IMG/VR virus record: IMGVR_UViG_3300023174_000096
Coordinates: 1-64,000 of that record
Source of the DNA: a virus
Length of the DNA: 64,000 nucleotides
Direction: 5' to 3' (one strand)
The stretch's first letter is position 1, and each line of letters begins with the position of its first letter. The notes below the pieces were generated by a model, which had not been told where the DNA came from, ran no database searches, and saw only the letters and a list, made by a program, of their open reading frames with translations. This document shows, one piece after another, positions 45,769 to 53,248 of this stretch. The position numbers and the translations under genes are program-made.

Positions 45769-46662
45769 ATGAGGGACATCCGCTACTGGGCCGAAAAGAT
45801 CAACCCGCTTACGGACTACGCCTTCACGCAGTTCTTGATGGGCAACCGCACGTTTGAGGAGTGCGCGCAGGAAGCCCTCGACAACGTGCTGAAGGCCGAA
45901 GATGCCAACGGGGCGAGCGCCCTTGAGGGGATCGAGTGGGCGCTTCACGAGCTTGAGGCGGACGAGGCTGCGCGCGATGAAGTGGTGGCGAAGCTGGAGG
46001 ACGTGCGGGAGATGCTGAAAGAACGCTTTCGTCCCGTGGACGGCGATGCGAAGGTCGAGTTCCCCAAGGGCGCTCCCGGCATCCTCCCAGACCACGAGAT
46101 CACCGCGCTCGCCCAAGCCGGGATGATCACCCCCTATGAGAGCTCGCAAGTCTCGAAGCGCGACGATCAACGGGTGATCTCCTACGGGGTGAGCTCTTAC
46201 GGGTACGACGCGAGGGTATCCGACGACTTCAAGGTGTTCACGAACACCTACGGCACGGTGGTGGACCCCAAGAACTTCGACGACCGCAGCTTCGTGGACG
46301 TGAAGGCCCAACTAGGCCGAGACGGGTACACCATCACCATTCCCCCCCACAGCTTCGTTCTGGGCCGCACCGTCGAACGGTTCCGCATCCCCCGGGACGT
46401 GCTGGTGGTGTGCGTCGGGAAGTCCACCTATGCCCGCTGCGGGATCATCGTGAACGTGACCCCGCTGGAGCCCGAATGGGAAGGTCACGTCACGCTTGAG
46501 TTCAGCAACACCACCCCGCTGCCCGCGAAGCTGTACGCCAACGAGGGGGCGTGCCAGTTCATCTTCTTGCGGTCTGCATCCCCCTGCCAGACCTCCTACG
46601 CCGACCGCAAGGGCAAGTACCAAGGGCAGACCGGGGTGACACCCCCGAGGATGGTGAAGTGA
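45769..46662 (+). CDS. dcd: dCTP deaminase / dUTPase-fold protein with N-terminal extension
   Basis: 297 aa. Residues ~103-290 are a dCTP-deaminase-like domain: GILPDHEI, 'SSYGYDARV', '[12 protein letters not shown]', '[10 protein letters not shown]' (S-x2-AR motif, 218-226), '[10 protein letters not shown]' with the catalytic Glu at about 244, and a '[13 protein letters not shown]' C-terminus. The reaction would be dCTP to dUTP plus ammonia (or bifunctional), feeding thymidylate synthesis or a modified-base pathway. The first ~100 residues are a helical extension ([34 protein letters not shown]...) absent from ordinary Dcd. Confidence 0.85.
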   Translation: MRDIRYWAEKINPLTDYAFTQFLMGNRTFEECAQEALDNVLKAEDANGASALEGIEWALHELEADEAARDEVVAKLEDVREMLKERFRPVDGDAKVEFPKGAPGILPDHEITALAQAGMITPYESSQVSKRDDQRVISYGVSSYGYDARVSDDFKVFTNTYGTVVDPKNFDDRSFVDVKAQLGRDGYTITIPPHSFVLGRTVERFRIPRDVLVVCVGKSTYARCGIIVNVTPLEPEWEGHVTLEFSNTTPLPAKLYANEGACQFIFLRSASPCQTSYADRKGKYQGQTGVTPPRMVK

Positions 46663-47375
46663 GCCTGTACACCGACTTCAGCGGCGTGCCGGATGGCACC
46701 TACGATGTCATCTATGCCGACCCGCCCTGGTACTACTACGGCGACGGCGACAAGTACGGTGCCGCCGGGAAGCACTACGGGCTGATGTCCGACGCTGACC
46801 TCGCAACGATGCCCGTGCGGGCGAAGTGTCGCGAACAGGCCGTGATGTTTATGTGGGCGACGTGCCCGAGGCTCGACGCCGCTTTGGACCTCATGGTCCG
46901 TTGGGGATTTCACTACCGAGGCGTGGCCTTCGTGTGGGTGAAGACCTCCGTCACCGGGCGGGTGATCCACGGGCAGGGCGTCCGCCCCACGGTGGTGAAG
47001 CCCACGACGGAGCTGGTGCTGGTGGGCAGCACGCGACCGATCAAGCGCCCGTTACCGTTGGTAGACGAAAGCGTCGGGCAGGTGATCATGGCCCCCCGCG
47101 CGCGGCATTCCGAGAAGCCCTTGGAGGCACGCCGTCGTATCGAACAACTGTTTCAGCCCGACGTGCGCCGCCTAGAGATGTTCGCCCGAGGCGGTAATGT
47201 CGCCGGGTGGGATCGCTTCGGCAACGACCTACACGACGGGGGCGTCAGCCTCGAAGGACTACTGCGAATCCATGACGGCCAAGAAGAAAGTTACCTCTCG
47301 GAAGGCATCACCGAAGAAGCCTTCGATCAAGAAGACCTCTCAAAAACGGGTCGCGAAGCGGACACCCCCGAGTAA
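46659..47375 (+). CDS. MT-A70-family adenine methyltransferase
   Basis: 238 aa from GTG 46659 (GTGA overlap). DPPW at 21-24 in '[14 protein letters not shown]', then '[21 protein letters not shown]', 'VWVKTS' and '[14 protein letters not shown] ... RLEMFARG', all MT-A70 landmarks. Transfers a methyl group to adenine N6 in DNA (phage members) or RNA. The last ~45 codons lie beyond the family core and overlap the next gene in another frame. Confidence 0.88.
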   Translation: MSLYTDFSGVPDGTYDVIYADPPWYYYGDGDKYGAAGKHYGLMSDADLATMPVRAKCREQAVMFMWATCPRLDAALDLMVRWGFHYRGVAFVWVKTSVTGRVIHGQGVRPTVVKPTTELVLVGSTRPIKRPLPLVDESVGQVIMAPRARHSEKPLEARRRIEQLFQPDVRRLEMFARGGNVAGWDRFGNDLHDGGVSLEGLLRIHDGQEESYLSEGITEEAFDQEDLSKTGREADTPE

Positions 47376-47628
47376 GTCGGCTAAACAACCCATGCCGCCC
47401 GACTTTGAGGCGAGTCTCGATGAAGATACCGTGGCCAGCCTTCGATCTGCAACCGGGCCAAGAGACTACGTCCTCCGCACGCGCGCTGGGAAGTTCTTGC
47501 ACGAGGTATCCGACCTCGTGGTCGCCAATCAGTTGGCCCGGGCGCTGGGCGTGCGGGTCAAGGTGTTCAAGCGCACCAAGGACGGAGAAGTCCTCATGTC
47601 CTACAGCGGGCCGGGGAAGTGGGACTGA
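47272..47628 (+). CDS. Lys-rich N-terminus plus small unknown domain
   Basis: 118 aa. Residues 1-45 are a basic KK/TS tail ([20 protein letters not shown]...). The remainder is a compact alpha/beta module 'YVLRTRAGKFLHEVSDLVVANQLARALGVRVKVFKRTKDGEVLMSYSG'. Overlaps the MT-A70 tail by 104 nt in a different frame, which is long for this genome. Confidence 0.68.
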   Translation: MTAKKKVTSRKASPKKPSIKKTSQKRVAKRTPPSKSAKQPMPPDFEASLDEDTVASLRSATGPRDYVLRTRAGKFLHEVSDLVVANQLARALGVRVKVFKRTKDGEVLMSYSGPGKWD

Positions 47629-47990
47629 TGTCCGAGGGGCACACCTGTTCGTGGGCGACTCCCGACGGTTGCCGCGAAAGCTGGGTAGTTCCCCGCCTGT
47701 GGGAGGCATCGAAGGGCCTCCCCGTGACCGAGGTTCGCCTCGACACCCTTGAAGAAGTCACCCTCTCCTACGGGTGGCTACGTCACTGTCGGGATGACTC
47801 GCACCCGATGGTCATAACCGAGATGGGGCGGGTGAACGACGCCGACCTCACCTACCCGATCATCCTGCACCCCGAAGGGTGGTTGATGGACGGATACCAC
47901 CGTGTGGCGCGGGCGTTGCGGGAAGGGCGGGGCACTATCCCCGCCGTGCGATTCACCTACGGGACGTTGCCCCCGCCGTCGAACGGCTAG
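47628..47990 (+). CDS. ParB/sulfiredoxin-fold-like protein
   Basis: 120 aa from ATG 47628 (TGATG). 'DADLTYPIILHPEGWLMDGYHRVARALREGRGTIPAVRF' matches the ParB/Srx nuclease-like core (YPI..h..G.hhDG.HR...A...G). Phage ParB-like proteins are often nucleases or regulators; activity unproven. Its stop overlaps the stop of the convergent SNase gene. Confidence 0.75.
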   Translation: MSEGHTCSWATPDGCRESWVVPRLWEASKGLPVTEVRLDTLEEVTLSYGWLRHCRDDSHPMVITEMGRVNDADLTYPIILHPEGWLMDGYHRVARALREGRGTIPAVRFTYGTLPPPSNG

Positions 47991-48382
47991 ACGGGCTTGG
48001 GACCGTTACCGTCCCACGGCAGGGCGAACTTCCCGTCGATCATCCGCTGGTTGACGCTGACCGTCTCCCCTTGGACGCAGATGTCCGCGAGCCAGCGCCC
48101 GTACTTGTCGGCCTTGTGGGAGGTCACCCGTAAGGGCTTCCCGACGAGCATCCCCTCCAGCGCCGCCTTCGCGGCGAGGCCCACAGCCCTCGACGGACCC
48201 GTCACTTCCGGGGTGTTGATCCCCTTCAGCCGGAAGGTGACTTCAGCAGTCTTGGTGAGCGCCATCGTGTCCTTGACGTGGAAGCCGAAGTCCACGTCAA
48301 GGGTGAAGGTCTTGGCGAGACGGAGCACCACCGTGTCGCCGTCGATCACCCGCACGCACGTCCCGTCGTAACTGTAGTCCAC
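47987..48382 (-). CDS. Staphylococcal-nuclease-like protein
   Basis: 131 aa: 'CVRVIDGDTVVLRL', 'TFRLKGINTPEVTG' (R...G...PE), 'AKAALEGMLVGKPLRV', 'DKYGRWLADICV' and 'VNQRMIDG' are the SNase (thermonuclease) landmarks including the catalytic R and E. No signal peptide. It probably cleaves nucleic acid; small for the family but complete. Confidence 0.85.
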   Translation of the reverse strand: MDYSYDGTCVRVIDGDTVVLRLAKTFTLDVDFGFHVKDTMALTKTAEVTFRLKGINTPEVTGPSRAVGLAAKAALEGMLVGKPLRVTSHKADKYGRWLADICVQGETVSVNQRMIDGKFALPWDGNGPKPV

Positions 48383-48393
48383 TGTTCACCTGT

Positions 48394-49758
48394 TCAGTAG
48401 TCGATGTTCTCCCCCGTACCCGTACGGGAGCGAATCTGGATTCCGTTCGGCACGTTGCCCTTGTCGGTGGACATGGGGAACACGGCGTCGGGCGTGACGG
48501 ACCACGGTGCGCCCGTCTGTTTGTCGTACGTCTCGCGGTACGGGCGGTAGGGGTACCGGGTCTGCGGCCACGGGAGGTTGGGCGACGCCAGCACGATTTC
48601 CACGGGTACGTCGTACCGGATGTCGTTCGGGTCGATGTACGCGATGTTGAAGTGCTGCTGCATCACGTTGCCACGGTTCGTGGGACGGCGCACCGGGCCA
48701 ACGCTGTACCGCTCGTTGTTCTGCTTGAGGACGAAGTCGCGCATCGAGATGATGGGCGAGAAGCTCGTCCACACCTCGTAGCTGTGCTCTTTTCTCCGTC
48801 CGTTGGGCGTCTGCGAGATACGCTTCTCGGCGTCGTCCGGGGCCATCAGGATGTCGTAGGGACCCTCAAAGCCGCCAACAAATCCCGTCCCGTAGCAGAC
48901 CCGGCACCTGTTGCTGGGCTGCTTGTTGTAGGCGCGGGACTGCGGGTCGGTCTCGCTGCGGCAAGGGCAGGGCATCCCGCTGACCTTCTGGACGAAGAGC
49001 TTCACCCGCTCGCCGCCCTGTTCCAAGATCCAGCGGTTGCGGCGCATGGCCTCGCGCCAGATGTAGTCAAGCTGCTCGATCTGCATATCCGACGCGGGCA
49101 TCGTCTGATCCAACGGCGTCTCGATGTACCCCGTGGTTGATCCTTCCGCGACCGCCACCGTGGTCACCCGGTAGAAGAGCTTGCGGTCGATCATCGTGTT
49201 CGGGTAGAGCACGTTCCGGGCGGTGTAGTAGCTGACCACCACGGCGCTGTTGGGGCCGGGGAGGGGTGATTCCACGTTGCGGTCATCGCGCGGGTCGATC
49301 TCCACCTGCGTCTGGAGAGTGATTTCTCCCGTCTGGCCAAACACGGTGCCGACCCAAGCGGGCACGCCGTCGATGGTGACCAGCACGTCCTCCGGGGAGT
49401 TCGCGGGCACCCCCTGTGCGCGAGGCTTCGCGATGGGGTAGCGGGTCTTGAGGGTCCAGCGCGCCGCGTTTGGCGCGTCCCCCTTGGACTGCCACCCGCC
49501 CTCCCAAGGGATCACCTCACTGGAGACCAGCGCCACGTCGGTGAAGTCCCGGTAGAACGTCGCGCTCACCGGGTAGCTGTTCAACCGCTTGAACGGCCCC
49601 CGGTCGCTCGCCTCGCTACGGTAGACGTTCACGCCCACCACGTTGTACTCGGTGTTCGCGCCGATCAGGGATGGGTCATCCCAACGGATGTCCAGCACGC
49701 CCTTGCCGAAGGGCGACACGACCATCGTGTTCAGCGGCGGCTGCGGGTACAGGGACAT
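48394..49758 (-). CDS. Virion structural protein, 454 aa
   Basis: 454 aa. A fibronectin-like N-terminus ('ANTEYNVVGVNVYRSEASDRGPFKRLN'), a beta-rich middle, then a Cys cluster 'MPCPCRSETD ... NRCRVCYGTGFVGG' that resembles a zinc ribbon in tail or adaptor proteins. Likely tail or baseplate. The sequence TATCCCCCCGCTAGGGT lies directly upstream of its start. Confidence 0.78.
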   Translation of the reverse strand: MSLYPQPPLNTMVVSPFGKGVLDIRWDDPSLIGANTEYNVVGVNVYRSEASDRGPFKRLNSYPVSATFYRDFTDVALVSSEVIPWEGGWQSKGDAPNAARWTLKTRYPIAKPRAQGVPANSPEDVLVTIDGVPAWVGTVFGQTGEITLQTQVEIDPRDDRNVESPLPGPNSAVVVSYYTARNVLYPNTMIDRKLFYRVTTVAVAEGSTTGYIETPLDQTMPASDMQIEQLDYIWREAMRRNRWILEQGGERVKLFVQKVSGMPCPCRSETDPQSRAYNKQPSNRCRVCYGTGFVGGFEGPYDILMAPDDAEKRISQTPNGRRKEHSYEVWTSFSPIISMRDFVLKQNNERYSVGPVRRPTNRGNVMQQHFNIAYIDPNDIRYDVPVEIVLASPNLPWPQTRYPYRPYRETYDKQTGAPWSVTPDAVFPMSTDKGNVPNGIQIRSRTGTGENIDY

Positions 49759-49792
49759 ACCCTAGCGGGGGGATAAGGCGGGAAACGGCGGG

Positions 49793-50512
49793 TCAGTGCC
49801 AGACGGAGAACTCGTACTTGTAGTTGATCTTGTTGGCCTTGAGCCAGTCGTCGAAGTCGTCCCAAGAGATGCCCTTCAGCGCGTCCGGGCTGGCCGTGAG
49901 CATCTGGTAGAACTTCCGAGCCGCCGTGGCGGACGACGACTTGATGATGGTGTAGTGCGGGTCCGACTGCTCAAAATCGCTGTTGGGCGAGTAGGACTTG
50001 AACTCCAGCCACTCGGCCTTCACCGAGAAGTTCTTGCCGTACACCGTGATGGGCTCGACGTTCTCGGGCACCACCGAGAGGTAGTTCACGAGGTCGTCGT
50101 ACCACTTCACGCCAGAGAGGTCTCGCATCGGGTCGTACCCCGGCGTGGCGTGGGCTCGCACGTCGGCAAGCACCTTCTCGCTGGTCATCGCGCCGAAGAT
50201 CTTGTCCTTGATCGTGTCGAACGAGTCCATCGCGGAAATCTTGCCGTAGTGGCGGATGAGGTTGATGGGCATCCACGCATCGAACTTCGTGGAGAAGTAG
50301 GGGTTCCGCAACTCGGACACGCGGAGCTTGCGCTTCCCCTTGGCCGGGAGCTCCTCCAGCTTGAACTCGTAGCGGTCCCACGTCAGACGCCACCCGTCAC
50401 CGACGAGGACACCTTCCATGGCTCCCGCCGTCTTGAGGATGGGCAGGAGGTGAGGGCGAAGGGTGGGTTGTTGATGGGCCAGACGGATCAGCTTGGAACG
50501 GAGTGTTGACAT
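49793..50512 (-). CDS. Protein with N-terminal LRPHLLP tag, 239 aa
   Basis: 239 aa from ATG 50512 (GAGAGG at good spacing; an upstream ATG at 50518 is too close to the SD). Residues 3-25 are the conserved tag ([20 protein letters not shown]). The rest is unrelated to the other tagged proteins: an alpha/beta region with '[46 protein letters not shown]'. The tag suggests a common targeting or assembly signal. Confidence 0.75.
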   Translation of the reverse strand: MSTLRSKLIRLAHQQPTLRPHLLPILKTAGAMEGVLVGDGWRLTWDRYEFKLEELPAKGKRKLRVSELRNPYFSTKFDAWMPINLIRHYGKISAMDSFDTIKDKIFGAMTSEKVLADVRAHATPGYDPMRDLSGVKWYDDLVNYLSVVPENVEPITVYGKNFSVKAEWLEFKSYSPNSDFEQSDPHYTIIKSSSATAARKFYQMLTASPDALKGISWDDFDDWLKANKINYKYEFSVWH

Positions 50513-50804
50513 GGGCATTCCTCTCACATCTCGCAGCTATAAAGAGACCAACGACGTGTGGCATGTCTACGTCCTCACCAGCACCGTCCGGGCTGTCACC
50601 TACGTCGGCTGCACCAACGACGTGGGGCGCAGGGTGCGCCAGCACAACGGAGAACTCTCTGGGGGCGCGCGGTTCACCCAACGATGGCGACCGTGGGTGC
50701 TTGGGGTGGTGTACGGGCCGTTCGACGGGCGGGGTGATGCCCAGCGGGCCGAGAGGCTGGTGAAGCGCCTACGAGGCCCCGCGCGCCTACGATGGCGGGC
50801 GTAA
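50511..50804 (+). CDS. GIY-YIG endonuclease-like protein
   Basis: 97 aa. '[40 protein letters not shown]' is the GIY-YIG core (VYVL...TYVG.T.D...R...HN), as in UPF0213/SLX1-like and homing enzymes. The ATG at 50511 overlaps the divergent gene's start codon; a later GTG (~50555) just before WHVY is an alternative. Possibly a free-standing homing or repair nuclease. Confidence 0.8.
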   Translation: MGIPLTSRSYKETNDVWHVYVLTSTVRAVTYVGCTNDVGRRVRQHNGELSGGARFTQRWRPWVLGVVYGPFDGRGDAQRAERLVKRLRGPARLRWRA

Positions 50805-50805
50805 C
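50797..50805 (+). promoter_or_regulatory. GCGTAA motif (GGGCGTAAC)
   Basis: 21 nt before ATG 50827, with AAAGGAG in between. Confidence 0.45.
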
Positions 50806-50826
50806 TACCCGTGGAAAGGAGCACCC

Positions 50827-51324
50827 ATGATGGGCGCTTTCAACGAGGTAGACGACATGTTCCGTGGAGTTCAGTACAACAAGTTCACGAGTGGGCAGAT
50901 CCGCGAGGCGATGAACCGCAAGGTCGAGGCGGTGCGAGCGAAGATCGAGGAGCGCCGGGGCCGCATCGACAAGATCACCCGCGAGAACGAGATCACCCCC
51001 GAGGCCCTGTCCGACCTCATCGTGCAGTACTCGCAGGACCAGCGCCGGGGCGGAGGGGCCAAGATGTCCTACTCGATCCCGAACAGCAACACTTCTTCTG
51101 GCAACCGGACCAAGGAGACGGTGGTGCCCGCTGGGGTGATCGCCAACCTCGTGACCGAGAAGGAGCTCGTCACCTCCGAGACGGCAGAGGTGAAGCGCCT
51201 CGACCTCATCCTCCGCAACCTCAAGGACGACCAGCCCTTCGTGGACGAGAAGACGGGGGAGCTCCGTTCGCGCGCCGTGATCCACACGCTGGACGACGCC
51301 GAGATCGAGTATCTCGGCTTCTAG
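50827..51324 (+). CDS. Unknown helical 165 aa protein
   Basis: 165 aa, mostly helical with a coiled-coil centre (EAMNRKVEAVRAKIEERRGRIDKIT) and a C-terminal region typical of assembly or scaffold proteins. Two adjacent ATGs (50827, 50830). Not recognised. Confidence 0.72.
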   Translation: MMGAFNEVDDMFRGVQYNKFTSGQIREAMNRKVEAVRAKIEERRGRIDKITRENEITPEALSDLIVQYSQDQRRGGGAKMSYSIPNSNTSSGNRTKETVVPAGVIANLVTEKELVTSETAEVKRLDLILRNLKDDQPFVDEKTGELRSRAVIHTLDDAEIEYLGF

Positions 51325-51358
51325 CCTGTCAGTATCCTCGGCCTTCCAACGTCCAGAG

Positions 51359-51366
51359 GGGCGTAA
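51359..51366 (+). promoter_or_regulatory. GCGTAA motif (GGGCGTAA)
   Basis: Runs directly into ATG 51366 (GCGTAATG), unlike the other sites. Confidence 0.4.
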
Positions 51367-52556
51367 TGAAGACCATGACCGCCGCCCTCCCCAATCCCGT
51401 GGTTCACTACGAGATGATCCGCAAAGACCCGCGCAACCCGCTGCGGGTGTTCCCCGAAGACATCAAGTCGAAGATCCTGCACGACCCCTTCAACAAGCAG
51501 GGGGACAACCCCCTGCCCGCGCAGACGGTCAGCGCCTACAGCACCACCTACAACATGATGCGGTCTACCGTCGCTTACGAGCGCGGAGGGCAGCAAGTGG
51601 TGGTGCTGGGGCCACGGATGCAGGAGGCGTTCGCCAACACCTCGCTCTCCGAGGTGAGTGCGGAGCACATCCGTTTCCCCTTCCCCTGCTTCTACCTCGC
51701 CACCCCGCAGTCCAAGCTCAAGGCGTGGGGCGGAAGTGACACCCTGTGGCACCGGGTCGAAGGTGCCTACGTCATGGAAGACCCCGCCGAGCCGGGGGTG
51801 ATGAGCGTCCTCATCTGGGGCGCGGCGAACGAGCGGTCGCAGTTTCCCACGGACGACGCGACGTTCTGGTTCTCCATGCGTCTGGGCCACGGCGGGACGG
51901 TGGACCTCGACGGCGACCTTGAGAAGCGCCTCGACTTGGCCGAGCTTCGCGAAGGCACCCTGCGGAACATCGAACTGGAGTCCGCCGTCACCCGCATGGA
52001 CCTCGACGCGCGGGTGAACGGGGTGCTGGACAACCGGGGCGCGAACATCAGTGACCGTCTCGCGAACATCCCTCAATCCGAGGAGCTCGCGCGGGAGGTC
52101 AAGGCCATAGTCAAGGCGTTCCTGCGGGTGGTGATCAACACCCTGCTGTACATCAACAGCGCGTCGTGTGAGACCAAGAGCGCCGACAACGATGGGAAGC
52201 GCCGCGAGCTAGAGACTGCGCTGGGGCGCAAGAAGCACAAGAACGGCAAGGACGCCAAGAAGCTCGCCCGCGACCTCGACGCCCTCCCCAAGTACCGGGT
52301 GACGTGGATCGGCCCGACCATCGAAACGAGCGCGGGCGGCGACACAGACCTCACGGGCACCCGCACCGTGAAGGGGCACATTCGCCGGGGCCACTGGCAT
52401 ACCTACCGGGTGGGGCCGCGAAAGACCGAGGCTGGCGAGAGGATCGACCCTGCGATGCGAAAGGCGTCGCTGAAGTGGGTCGCCCCGGTGTGGGTCGGCG
52501 GCGGGGTGCCCGAGGACAAGCCCCGCGTCTACGGGGTGCGCGAGCCCGTCACTTGA
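51366..52556 (+). CDS. Unknown 396 aa protein with GHWR-type C-terminus
   Basis: 396 aa. An alpha/beta N-terminal half, a basic stretch around residue 280 (GRKKHKNGKDAKK), and a C-terminal 'VKGHIRRGHWHTYRVGPRK ... WVAPVWVGG' of the form seen at the ends of uncharacterised phage and plasmid proteins (RGHWR...G......W..P.W.G). Function unknown. Its last 8 nt overlap the convergent gene 52549-53205. Confidence 0.75.
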   Translation: MKTMTAALPNPVVHYEMIRKDPRNPLRVFPEDIKSKILHDPFNKQGDNPLPAQTVSAYSTTYNMMRSTVAYERGGQQVVVLGPRMQEAFANTSLSEVSAEHIRFPFPCFYLATPQSKLKAWGGSDTLWHRVEGAYVMEDPAEPGVMSVLIWGAANERSQFPTDDATFWFSMRLGHGGTVDLDGDLEKRLDLAELREGTLRNIELESAVTRMDLDARVNGVLDNRGANISDRLANIPQSEELAREVKAIVKAFLRVVINTLLYINSASCETKSADNDGKRRELETALGRKKHKNGKDAKKLARDLDALPKYRVTWIGPTIETSAGGDTDLTGTRTVKGHIRRGHWHTYRVGPRKTEAGERIDPAMRKASLKWVAPVWVGGGVPEDKPRVYGVREPVT

Positions 52557-53205
52557 TCGCGACGTAGGGGTTCTCCATGAGGTAGTAGTTCATCGGCAAC
52601 TGATAGAGGTTGCCGCCGAAGTCCAGAACAAAGTTCTGGCCCTTCACTTCCCGCACGGTCACCACGTCACCGGGGTTCAGCGTGAAACCGCTACGGTATG
52701 AGACGGGCTTCAGCATCGTCAGCAGCATCCCGGGCTTCAGCGGCTTGGCGTGTTGGACGCCCGCTTCCAGCATGACGAAGTACCGGGGGAAGTAGCTGCG
52801 GATGCTCTTCTCCAGTTGGTCGTGGCTGTCCGAAAGCCCCAGAGCGCGAGCCCACTCCGGGCGTTCGTAGAGGGGGATGCTGATCGCCACGTCCTCCTCG
52901 TACCAGTAGTAGCCGTTGGAGAACTCGGCCATCTTGGTAGCCGCAGCCGTGAGCATCTTCTGGGCTACGCCCTTCGCCACGGCCAGACCACCGTGGCCAG
53001 CCGTCCCGTACAGGCGAACTCCACGAGCCGCTTCCTTCCCGTACTGGGCAGGCCCCCAAGGGGTCCAAGGGGCAGAGCGGTCACCGTCGGGCCAACTCAA
53101 GGGGCCAGCGGCGACCTTCCCGTTGTCCAGCAGCGGGAGGAGGTGTGGGCGAAGGGCGGGCGTCTCATGTGCGAGACGAATCAGCTTGGTGCGAAGGGTG
53201 GTCAC
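52549..53205 (-). CDS. Protein with N-terminal LRPHLLP tag, DUF7007-like body
   Basis: 218 aa from GTG 53205. Residues 3-25 are the tag (TLRTKLIRLAHETPALRPH). The middle 'GHGGLAVAKGVAQKML ... GYYWYEEDVAISIPLYERPEW' fits the pattern of the uncharacterised DUF7007 module (GHGG......W.EED......). The C-terminal ~60 residues are beta-rich. Second tagged protein in a virion-gene neighbourhood. Confidence 0.75.
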   Translation of the reverse strand: MTTLRTKLIRLAHETPALRPHLLPLLDNGKVAAGPLSWPDGDRSAPWTPWGPAQYGKEAARGVRLYGTAGHGGLAVAKGVAQKMLTAAATKMAEFSNGYYWYEEDVAISIPLYERPEWARALGLSDSHDQLEKSIRSYFPRYFVMLEAGVQHAKPLKPGMLLTMLKPVSYRSGFTLNPGDVVTVREVKGQNFVLDFGGNLYQLPMNYYLMENPYVAIK

Positions 53206-53248
53206 GGTGAGGTCTCCTGCTTCTTGCTTTTGATAGACCCGTTAGCGA

